Shown: positions 22,851 to 32,015 of the stretch, in pieces
Numbering within the stretch: position 1 is the first letter of the stretch
How the letters are laid out: each line of letters opens with the position of its first letter
Source: Tigriopus japonicus
Lineage: Eukaryota > Arthropoda > Copepoda > Harpacticoida > Harpacticidae
Direction: 5' to 3'
Assembly (NCBI GenBank): GCA_010645155.1
Contig: JAAGOF010000070.1
Location: forward strand, 440,982 to 504,981
DNA length: 64,000 bases
Notes under the pieces: generated by a model
The model's database searches: none
The model's input: the letters and a program-made list of their open reading frames with translations, nothing else
What the model was told of the DNA's origin: nothing
Position numbers and translations under genes: made by a program

Positions 22851-24129
22851 TACATGCCCAGTGTCTGCTTTTGATTTTATTAAGGCTGATTGACTCTTTT
22901 TAGCCCATGTGTGAAAGTGAGACATGTCGGGATACTAAATAGTCAATCCAACCCAAAATTCTGCCCTCTTCTCCTTGAGGTACAAATACAAGGCACTGTG
23001 CCAACTGTTTCAATTATTTCATTGATGTCATGACCTCAGAGATGCCGAAGGGCTTCAACACTGATTTGTACAAAACAACTGCTTTTCTCTAATTCTTCGG
23101 GATTCTCAATCTGTAACTTAACTGAAAAAAAGAAATCAACAGCCATTCATCAGTTTTGGACAAATTAAAGTGCGCCAAATGTTGAATACTGTGGGGATTT
23201 GTAATGGACCTGTAATGATTTTTGGACGAATTGATAGGTAAAATCCCTTTGAGATTGGCATGCAAAGCTTGACAGTAGAAAAGGAACTTAAGGCAATATC
23301 CGTGGCAAAATTCAGCAGACAACTCTAAAGTTGCTTTAACAGGCGAAAACACTTTCAAATCTGATCTTGTATGCGATCTAAAAAATTTTTTTGTCATAAA
23401 GTGTCAAAATAATCAATGATAATGACAAAAATACACTCTAAACGCATATGTTTGAAAAACTATGTTCCAAATATTTTGACCATCTTATGTTTGGTATTCA
23501 TATGAAAATTTAAGGAAATCGTCTGAACAGAGGTGTCATTGTAATTTGGGTGAATCAAGGACGACGCTGTTCAGTACTACTAGCGTGAATTTAACATTTC
23601 TCAAAGGACCATGTTTAAAATGGAAAAATGTCCAAATCATCAGGAATTTCACAATTCAAAAGCCATTACTTATGAATAAGCTATTTTACAGCGTTTCAAT
23701 AAAAAAACTATTTTTTCTATGACACAACATCCGAAAATGAAAAAAAAAAACATTTTTATTTTTCAAGATGGAAAAATCGTACTATTTCCTTGGAAATTTG
23801 CGTTTTCATATACCCAGAACGGGTTTGTTCGCTTTTTGAGGTCAAAAATGGACCATTTAATTTCAAATATTTCAACTGATTTCAAACATATTTGCAATTA
23901 TATTTGAGTTCAACTCGGGACTAAGTTAGTTGTAAAAATGTATTGATTAAGCATTCTTAAAAAATGTTTTAGGTAACTATGTAAAACTTTTAATATAGAC
24001 CTGACCTAGAGAAAAGATGTAAATCAAAGTTGTGTTCCTCTTCAATTCCAAGGTAAGAAACATATCTCATACTGTTCGGGAATTTCCATGCAAACATGGT
24101 ATGAATTTTTTCCGTACCTTGCATTTTTT
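22851..24129. other. AT-rich intergenic, nothing recognised
   Basis: No gene signature on either strand. It contains a diverged relative of the frame in the preceding inverted-repeat element (about 22980-23060). Confidence 0.4.
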
Positions 24130-24445
24130 TAGGTTGATTGCGGACTTTCTACTACCGCTACAAGAAATGTGATTCCCTGCAAAAATAAATCACAAATGAA
24201 ACAATTTAAACAATTAACATTTATACGAAATTTGGTCTACCAACGAATTACTGTTGACAGATCTGTACAACCCTTGATTTGTGGGTTGGTCAAGAATAGT
24301 ATTTAAAAATTTGTCCAATTCTGCCTTAAATGCTGTTAGAGGATCAGCTCCTACATATTCCCGACGAAGATTAATGGGCAACAAATTGAACAATGAAGGA
24401 GCCCGATTAAGAAGAGAGGAGATTGTTAAAGTAGCCCCTATTCCC
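24130..24445 (-). mobile_element. LINE 3'-end fragment (subfamily with GTAGTAGAAA tail)
   Basis: On the minus strand it encodes the LLP-LRREYVGADPLTAFK, DKFLNTI and SNSLVDQIS C-terminus, followed by a 3' UTR with GGGAATCACATTTCTTG and TAGCGGTAGTAGAAAGTCCG. This tail matches the 33.8 kb copy (AGCGGTAGTAGAAAATTCG) better than the poly-C copies, indicating a separate subfamily. Confidence 0.8.
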
Positions 24446-24654
24446 TTGGATTCTCATTTGCATCAATAAGTCAAAAGAGTCAACTTACAGGGGGTTCCCG
24501 TGTCCTTTTGGGAAGTGGAAGAAGTTGTAAGCTACATGAACCAAATTAATGACGATGGATTTGACTGTTCTCTTTAATGCAGTAGCCTATAATAAAGTAT
24601 GAAACATTAAGTCTCAAACTCACGTCATTGTAAATGTTGAGTTCCCTCTGCTCT

Positions 24655-25721
24655 GTTCACAAGTCGGTAGAGTGATAGTGACCGCCGCTTCATGTACGTG
24701 GGGGTAAAAATGAAGTTAAACTTTGAGATTGTTAGGTCACCTTTCAGGGCAAAACCGATGCTTCCAAGATCTTCTATGGGTCCAATATTCATTCATCTAC
24801 AACAACGGAAGCCAATTTCTTGATAATACCTATCAAAGTCAGTTCGAATCCTGAGTCTGAAGAAACTCAACATACATTCGAAACAGCTCAAGGCACAAGG
24901 AAAATACTTTCATATCAAACCTCCAGCATCATGGACAACGATCACAAATCTTGTCCGTGTAGCCCGGACTTGAAACTAACCACACAAGTGTTTTCTCTTC
25001 TCAATATTTGCATGGATGTGGCCTTTATAATTTGGATTGTTGTTGTTATGATCACTGAACAACAGGACTTCCCGAATGAACTTTGTTGGACCATGCTGGG
25101 CTCTCTGGTTGTAAGTTTGGTTAGCAATTTAATGTTGCTTCTTGGCTCACTTACCATGAGAAAAGGCCTCATCTTACAATGGCTGATCTTGAGATTGCCA
25201 ATCATGGTGGTTCTTTGGTTGCCTTTCATCTTCCGTGTCCTTGTTTGGCCAGCCTACTGGTTCATGATACCGGCAAGTAAGTGACTAAAACCAGAAGGTA
25301 ACCCTTTTGAACTTCATTAAGGTGATTTCGTTTGCCATTTTAGGTTTTGTCATGCTCATCTCGGGGTGCTTTTTCGTCACTTTTTACGTAAAATCTGATC
25401 AATATATGGGATAATGAACGAATAATGAATATACTTGCTATGCAATAGTGGAGCAATGTAGTTCCCACCTGTGGATATTGATAACTTGAAAAAAGTTATC
25501 AAAACTTCGTAAACCTTGAAGGAGAAATCCATAATTTAAGAAATTCTGAATTAGACATAGGTAACAAAGAATGCAGAATATAGAAATAAATTGGACACGC
25601 GTTGCCCTGATTCACTTTTTCGTTAAGTTAAGAACAATGTATGACTATGACAATCGAGAAAAATGACGCATTTTTCTGATTTAAGATAAAACATTTATCC
25701 GTCTTTTGAATTCCCTATTAG
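24655..25721 (+). repeat. tandem gene duplication, unit 1
   Basis: Homology with 28806-30665 covers the promoter region (GTTCACAA, GACCGCC, AACTTTGAG, TAGGTCACCTTT), both exons, the intron and the 3' flank (AAGAACAAT.TATGACTATG, AAA.ATGACGCATTTTT). After the MITE at 25722-26095 the similarity resumes weakly. Unit 1 has the uninterrupted promoter site AAAAATGAAGTTAAACTTTG. Confidence 0.8.
24931..25414 (+). CDS. 138-aa four-helix membrane protein, copy 1
   Basis: Exon 1 is 24931-25276 and exon 2 is 25344-25414, joined across a 67-bp intron (CAA|GTAAGTGAC ... GCCATTTTAG|GTTTTG) in phase 1. The product has a short cytosolic head rich in Cys and Pro (SCPCSPDLKLTTQ). Four hydrophobic segments follow: VFSLLNICMDVAFIIW, LGSLVVSLVSNLMLLLGS, LILRLPIMVVLWLPFIF, and exon-2 VMLISGCFFVTFY, then tail KSDQYMG. 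It resembles the small tetraspan proteins of unknown function common in arthropods (DUF4728-like); that is impression, not a search. An in-frame upstream methionine (24820) is possible, but that segment is poorly conserved in copy 2, so I start at the conserved MxxD.KSCPC. Confidence 0.75.
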
Positions 25722-26095
25722 ATATTACAATATTTGTCGGTTTTTGGGCAAAACAATGGAAAAAATGTCTTTTTTTTGGGGGGGGGAAATAGGAAAATCA
25801 AATTTGTACCCCAAATGTTTTATGTTTAAGGTTAAGGTTTTTGTTAAAGATTATTCAACGGAATGAAAAAATATTTTCCCTCAAAAGTTCATACACTTGC
25901 ATTCCACTTTATTGTTGGTGAAACAAAATGCTCATTTTCCGAATTTAGTGGACAGTTTTGCTATATTTTGGTAAATTTTCGTGTCTATTTGCCATTATAT
26001 TTGCCAATTCTTGTTTTATTTGCCATTTTTGACGCGTTTATTTGTCTTTTTTGACCTAAAAGACCTGTTTCATTTGCCAGAAATCTGCACCCATA
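25722..26095. mobile_element. MITE, second copy of the 20.1-kb outer element
   Basis: The 374-bp insert is flanked by CCTATTAG (25714-25721) and CTTATTAG (26096-26103), an 8-bp duplication with one mismatch. Its right end (TTTGCCAGAAATCTGCACCC) and interior (TGCATTCCACTTTATTGTTG) match the element at 20109-21893. The left end is degenerate or truncated. The paralogous locus near 30660 lacks it (GAATCCCTTATGCACTTG), so it inserted after the gene duplication. Confidence 0.7.
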
Positions 26096-26103
26096 CTTAT
26101 TAG

Positions 26104-28805
26104 TGCTTGGCTATTAATTTGAATAATAATGCAATCCAAATAATTGTTGAAAAAATCTGAGCACTTCAGGCCAAGGTTTTTAACAAATTCAAAATTAAGA
26201 CCATTTTTTAAATAAGAAATAGTTTTACAATCAAAAGGGCAATTTATCCTTTTTCATACTAGGCCTCTAAAAGATATGTTTCTGAAATCATGATTATGGT
26301 TAGTGTTCAGAAAAGCTGCTACGTAAGCTCAGCTACTTTTTTTGGCCAAATGTAGTTTTCTTAACAAAGTTGCATCTAATCGTGGCAAAATTTGTAACCA
26401 AATTAATGAAATTAAGAGTGTTGTTGTTTTGGAACTAAATTGCTGTTTTAACTTCTAAAATGAAAACTGGCCAATAAGATCGGAAATTTCATTCAAAATT
26501 ATGACCTAACCAATTCTTACACAGGATTTTTGGAAACTCATTAAACTCAGTTTCGCACTCCTGCTAATGTATAATTGAGCGAAATTGTTTTGAAATTGCT
26601 TGCGACATATCCGATTAAATCCGATTAAAGCCGTTTTTCATTGAATTTAAACCATAAATGCAGAAAAAGCACCAGAAGTTGCAATGTTTTAGAAAAACAG
26701 TCAAAAAAAGTTGCTAAATTTGACCATAAACACCAAAAATTGCAATTGTTGGTCTAACTTGCATTTTGCAACTTCGTCCAAGTCATAGTTATGGCATAAA
26801 TTACAGAAGCTCATGTTTCTTTAGCGTAAAGCATCTTCGTATAAAGTTCAAAGAAATAAATGATAGGTTGCGTGAAAATGTATCCTTTTCAATTTCCATC
26901 ACTTCATTGCCTAAGTGAAATCCAAGCCAAAAGAGACAGACCCTTTGTGTGCCTGGTCTGAAGTCGACAGACATACGGCCTTGATATACAAATTAAGTGT
27001 GGTCACTGGTCTTGAGGAGTACTTTTTTTGTTGATTGAATCCATTTTTCTGTGTTATGGACAACATGCTCTGCGTGTAAATAGTATACAAAGATGATTCC
27101 AGGTGTTCCATTTTTTAGGAAATGATTGCTCAATTGCAAAATCTACTGAAATAGTTACAAGTTTGATGCCTAAATTATTAGAATATTGACGATTTCAAAT
27201 GAGTCTTTGGAAGATCAAAACTAATGAAAAATAAGGTCTCGTTTGTCATGTTTTACCACATTCAAAAATCTTGTAATTTGGAATCAGTCTGGCACTTTAT
27301 TATTTTTAAAAATTCAATTTGAACTTTTTTCTATGTATAAAACCTAACCTAACCATAAGAGGATGCGACTTCAGCTGTTTGTTATTGTTCTTTAAATCAA
27401 TCAATGGACCGAAAGAACAACGATAGGGAAGTATTATGGACTCATTATTTGCCATTTTATACCAATTCAGTACATACATTGTGTAGACGTCATACCAGTA
27501 GGGGGAATTTGTCTTTGAAAGATTATTAAATGCACCCTATTCTTGGGCAAATCACGTTAATTATTCCTCATCAACCAACACCTTTTCAACACATCCTGAA
27601 ATACCAATAATTCGAGATTAAAATTATCTAACACACCATTACAGTGAAAGTTATCTGTTTCTCATTGCGATTCTGCATAAGCAATGATGCAGAAGGAATC
27701 ATCTACAACCCAACTATAAAATGACAAAGAATTTGTTCAATCTAGTGTTCCCTCTCAGTTAGGCCAAGGATATCTTATATAATAGTAAAAATCTAAGAGT
27801 CCCTGGTTAGGCTTATTAAAATGTTGACATTAAGCATCTAATGGATTTCAAGCATTTCAGACCCTATTATTCTAACAGAAGGTGCAAGCATTATGATGAA
27901 TATTGGAGCCAGTTTTCCAAAAAGGAGCGCATTTTTCATGAAACTTGGTCCAAGTAGAGTGTTATCCATTGTCTGAGGTTGGTACTATTGTTTTGAAGTT
28001 CTACATTCGTTAAATTGAGATCCATTCGCAATTTTCTGGAAGATTTTGTTTTGTTGCAACTGACAAATTCCTGAAAACAAGAGGCATCATTAGTGAAATG
28101 AATGACAAGAAAAGAAGCGCTATCTAGTGCTGCAACCTTGTTCTGAAATTATTATTATTATGAAACACCTTTTTGATTTCTGATCGTGAGTACCGCGGCA
28201 TTTCTTGCATCAGAATTAGCAAGGTGAGGGCAATACATACCTTTTGAAATATTAATGGCCACTTCTTTGCTTTCAAGAGCTGTTTAAAATTAGTTTTAAG
28301 ACTAATAGACCATTTCTAAAGTTTATTTTGCTTCACTAACAAAGTTGTCTCACAACAGCTGTAGTAAATTAATGAATCTACCAAACATCCCTTTTGTCAT
28401 GTTTGCAATTGGCTTCCTCTTAAGATCGTCCTGAGAGGCACAATTTTGTGTTTATAATCCCACAAAAAATACTGTGCCAAGGAATAAAAGTCTGGAAAAC
28501 AAGACCAGTAGGAAGAGATCAGATCCTGTATCCAAAAAAAATATTGAAGCGCTGTTTTGTAAGACAAGTGTGTTTCTGTGATCCAGAAACACGGTTGAAT
28601 ATAGGACTTTCCCAAGGATGACCATAGTAAGGATCACAATCAAAATCAAAATTTAGGTTAGTTTAGGTTCAAACAAAACAATCATAATTCCATGGAACAA
28701 TATTTTTTATTGCAAAAGCGTTACAATTTAGTACAATGGTTGACATTTTGGTTCATGCCTTTACTTGAGCATTGTAATGTTGAAACCCATTTTTCAATTT
28801 GGAAA
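26104..28805. other. AT-rich intergenic, nothing recognised
   Basis: No gene, RNA or bounded repeat that I can support. One TTTGCCATTTTA motif near 27450 recalls the 20.1-kb element but is isolated. Confidence 0.4.
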
Positions 28806-28868
28806 GTTCACAATGCGGCTAACAGAGACCGCCACTTTCCATTTCACGCGGGTGCAAAAAGCTGATCT

Positions 28869-29661
28869 CAGGGTTGCCAAGTGGTTGAATCCTAAGCCAT
28901 TTTCGCCAAAAGTGTCCGAATTTGAAACCCAAGGACCATAAGAAAAAATCTCTTGGCCGCTTCCAAAGATTGTCCAAAAATAGCAAAAAATCGAAATTTT
29001 TATGTATTTTGTGAAAGGATCTTGCATTGGTCTGAAATCTCACTACCTTCGAACATGCCAGTTTCTCCCTGCCAGAGCATAGACATTTTATATATTTACA
29101 TAAACTTGAAATAATCTGATTGTGTTAAAAAAATCGGCACTCGCAATATTTCAGACTTTGAATTGAAATACCCTTAGAAAAAATATGGTTAGAACCCTAA
29201 CAACTGATAACTAAATCCTCTTAGTTTTCTAGATCTGAACCAAACCTCATTGTGTTTACAAATTTTTACACAAACTAGATACAAATTTTGAAGTTAAGTA
29301 CCATGGAAAGTTCCTTAGGCGGCGGGGCCTAAATTGAGTTAATTTGATTTAATTAAGTGGATTGAGGAAATTGAAATCTGCGTTTCTGTGATAAAATCAT
29401 TTTCCAGACGAAATGTTTCCATTTTTTTGGTGAAAAACTGAATGGTTGAAAATTTTCTAGAATTATCCAATAAAGAAAAATTGAGTAAATTAAAAAAGTT
29501 GACGGTTCGATTTTAGTTTTAAGCGAAAACACTATTTTCAGTGAGAAATAGCATTTCGTTTTGTAGCCAAAAGTGGCCGAAGGCTTCAAAAAAGTGACCG
29601 AAAGTGGCCAAATATCAAAGCAAAATTGGCCGAAAGGCTTCCCTAGAACCTGGCAGCCCTG
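28869..29661. mobile_element. hAT-like element in the promoter of copy 2
   Basis: The 793-bp insert begins CAGGGTTGCCAAGTGG and ends in the complement of CAGGGCTGCCAGGTTC. Its flanks are GCTGATCT (28861-28868) and GTTGAACT (29662-29669), an 8-bp duplication matching at 6 of 8 positions. The duplicated gene at 24.7 kb has the uninterrupted site, so this is an insertion into unit 2 after duplication. No transposase frame is visible; the interior has repeated GGCCGAAAGT-type motifs near its right end. Confidence 0.75.
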
Positions 29662-29890
29662 GTTGAACTTTGAGTTCGGTAGGTCACCTTTTACACCAAA
29701 ATAGACTCACCGCACCCAAGATCGTCGCTGCTTCAATGTCCATTCATCCGAACAAACGGAAGCAGTTTTCTTGATAATACTTATCAAAGTCAGTGCGAAT
29801 CCCAAGTACAAAGAAACTCAACGTAAATCGAAACATCACAACGCGCAAAGAAAACACTTTCACATCACCATCTTTGCTGGAATTAGCATC

Positions 29891-30376
29891 ATGGAGAGCG
29901 ATCGCAAATCTTGTCCGTGTAGTCCGGACTTGAAACTGACCACACAAGTGTTTTCTCTCCTCAACATTTGCATGGATTTGGCCTTTGTAATTTGGATTAT
30001 TGTCGTTATGGTCACTGAAGAACAAGACTTTCCGATTGAATCTCGTTTGATCTTGTTGGGCTCTCTTGTTGTGAGTTTGATCAGCAATTTAATGTTGCTT
30101 CTTGGGTCACTTACCATGAGAAAAGGCCTCATCTTACAATGGTTGATCTTGAGATTGCCCATCTTGGTGGTCTTTTGGTTGCCTTTTATCTTGGGTTTCA
30201 ATGCTTGGCCATTCTACTGGTTTATGCCACCGGCAAGTAAGTGACTAAAAACTAGCAAGTAAACCGTTTTGAACTTCGTTAAGGTGATTTCGTTTGCCAT
30301 TTTAGGTTTGGTCATGCTCATCTCGGGGTGCTTTTTCGTCACTTTTTACGCAAAATCTGATCAATATATGGGATAA
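29891..30376 (+). CDS. 138-aa four-helix membrane protein, copy 2
   Basis: Exon 1 is 29891-30236 and exon 2 is 30306-30376 (69-bp intron, same phase and sites as copy 1), encoding a protein of identical length. The head is MESDRKSCPCSPDLKL; segments two and three (LGSLVVSLISNLMLLLGS, TMRKGLILQWLILRLP) are almost unchanged. Differences cluster in the first loop (EEQDFPIESRLI) and before the exon junction (LGFNAWPFYWFMPPAS). Both copies are open with intact splice sites, so both look functional. The upstream non-coding sequence carries the hAT-like insertion, which may have altered expression. Confidence 0.75.
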
Positions 30377-30665
30377 TGACCGTCTCAATCAAACAATAGT
30401 TCCCAAGACAAGTGTCAATATTAATAACCTGCAAAAAAAGTCATCATAACTTCCTGAACATTGACGGACAAGTCGTAATTTAAGGAATTCCCAATTGGAC
30501 ATAAATAAAAAAGTATACAAAGTAAGAAAGTAAATTCGACAAGTGATGCCTTGATACACTTTATAGTTAACTCAAGAACAATTTATGACTATGGCAATCA
30601 AGAAACATGACGCATTTTTTTGCTGATGTAAGATGTAACAGTTCATCTGTCGTTTGAATCCCTTA

Positions 30666-31395
30666 TGCACTTGCACAGACGTAACTTGAAAACATCCGCA
30701 TTTTTGTTGTGGTTGAAGCAAGTTTACCATGAACCAAAAAGTAACGAGTGCTGAATGTAGTCCAATTGTCGGTGGTGAGAACAACGTTAATTCGCATTGG
30801 TTGCGCAATAGCAAGCAACAAATCTTGATGGGCATTAAACATTACTGTAGAGGTAAAGGCTTTGATTGTTTAGTGCATTTTTCACCAAGTTACATAATTT
30901 TGGTGACGTGATGGGACCGCTTTAAGAAGATAGAGATTGAAATCGTAGGGATGGTTCAAATATTCAGATGCATCCTTACTTTTAGATTTTGTTTTCAATT
31001 CTTTGTGGGAAGTCAAGTTAAAGTTCTTCACCTTTTTTTCTTTGGAAGATTTGGAAAAAAAGGATTTTTTTCATACAAAAATTGGTAGGAGTTGTATTGG
31101 GCGAGCAATAATGTGATGTTCGTGTTCGACAGATCAATTCAGTTTTTTTATCTGTCTACCAACATTTTCAAATCTTTTAACATTTGCTAATGGATGCATA
31201 AGTAACAAAATTGTCTTAAGTCTGAGCTTTAGTTGACCACCTTAAAGTATCCAATATATCTACGCTTCAAAGAAGACGCACATTTGATAGGCTTGAAAGA
31301 CACAAAAGCTGAACAACAAAGCAGATGCATTTATTGCCTATCCCTATTCATTTGGTTCATTCCTCGGCGGGGAAGATTTGTAAGAACATCAAGCG
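30666..31395. other. intergenic, nothing recognised
   Basis: No gene found; AT-rich sequence before the promoter of the small secreted-protein gene. Confidence 0.4.
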
Positions 31396-31403
31396 TATAA
31401 AAA
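31396..31403 (+). promoter_or_regulatory. TATA box of the small secreted-protein gene
   Basis: TATAAAAA in AAGCGTATAAAAACTCCGAG. A start site about 25-30 nt downstream would fall near 31425, after the first in-frame ATG (31417), which supports translation starting at 31510. Confidence 0.55.
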
Positions 31404-31509
31404 CTCCGAGTACACCATGCAGTACATCACAAGTGTTTCAATCCTCAACTGGTTAACCTACAAACCTACTCTTGGTCCTGAGTATCACCTTCCGGCCCTC
31501 TCACCAACC

Positions 31510-31764
31510 ATGCGTCTCGAAGTTTTTGTTGTTTTGGCTCTCACTTCCGCCGTGTCGGCAGCCCCGATCTTTCTTACGGCTGCTACTGCGGCTGGTGCTG
31601 CCACTGCCGGATCTGTCATTTTGGGAAGTGGAACGGGCTTAGCTTTGGCCTCAAGTGTAGTGGGAGCCAAGGCCTTGGGTCTGGCCGCGGGTTTGGCCGT
31701 TGGCCGCCAAGCCAACCGACGTCGCACCAGAGCTATTCCAACCCAATTCTATGTGATTGAGTAA
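31510..31764 (+). CDS. 84-aa predicted secreted small protein
   Basis: The frame starts MRLEVFVVLALTSAVSAAP, a clean signal peptide with likely cleavage after VSA. A hydrophobic Ala/Gly-rich middle follows (TAATAAGAATAGSVILGSG, ALGLAAGLAVG), then a basic segment NRRRTR and a tail AIPTQFYVIE. The RRR could be a propeptide cleavage site releasing the C-terminal peptide, but this is inference. The in-frame ATG at 31417 would lie before the transcription start predicted from the TATA box and would bury the signal peptide. The poly(A) signal AATAAA (31764-31769) overlaps the last base of the stop codon, so the 3' UTR must be very short. Family not recognised; Gly/Ala-rich secreted proteins of this type are common in arthropods. 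Confidence 0.7.
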   Translation: MRLEVFVVLALTSAVSAAPIFLTAATAAGAATAGSVILGSGTGLALASSVVGAKALGLAAGLAVGRQANRRRTRAIPTQFYVIE

Positions 31765-31769
31765 ATAAA
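31764..31769 (+). terminator. poly(A) signal overlapping the stop codon
   Basis: GAGTAAATAAAA: the TAA stop (31762-31764) shares its last A with AATAAA. Confidence 0.55.
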
Positions 31770-32015
31770 ACCGTGCAATTCTACTTGTGACAATTTTTTT
31801 TGTTGTTTTTACATCCTTCAAATGCAATTCAAATGCGTGACAGGAAAGTTTTGTGGTAATTTTGTCAAATGCCATTGATATTATTCTTATATGCAGTCAA
31901 AGTTGGGTAAAGAAATACGCGATAAAAGACTAGCTATCAAAAAAAGGCTGAACGAAGAACACAATCAATGCATGGCGTCCCTTGAATTATATTTAGGTTT
32001 TGAACAAAAATAACA

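Larger units (their letters stand above)
28806..30665 (+). repeat. tandem gene duplication, unit 2
   Basis: Same order as unit 1: promoter homology (GTTCACAATGCGGCTAAC, GACCGCC), a hAT-like insertion, GTTGAACTTTGAG, the two-exon gene, then the conserved 3' flank ending near GAATCCCTTATGCACTTG. The intron differs by 2 bp in length (69 against 67). Confidence 0.8.

Noticed and set aside
24820..24930. Upstream in-frame methionines extending both four-helix proteins by about 37-40 residues
   Set aside because: The segment is poorly conserved between copies, while similarity becomes strong at the MxxD.KSCPC start; it is more likely 5' UTR.
31417..31509. An earlier ATG for the secreted protein
   Set aside because: It would lie upstream of the transcription start expected from the TATA box and would bury the signal peptide.
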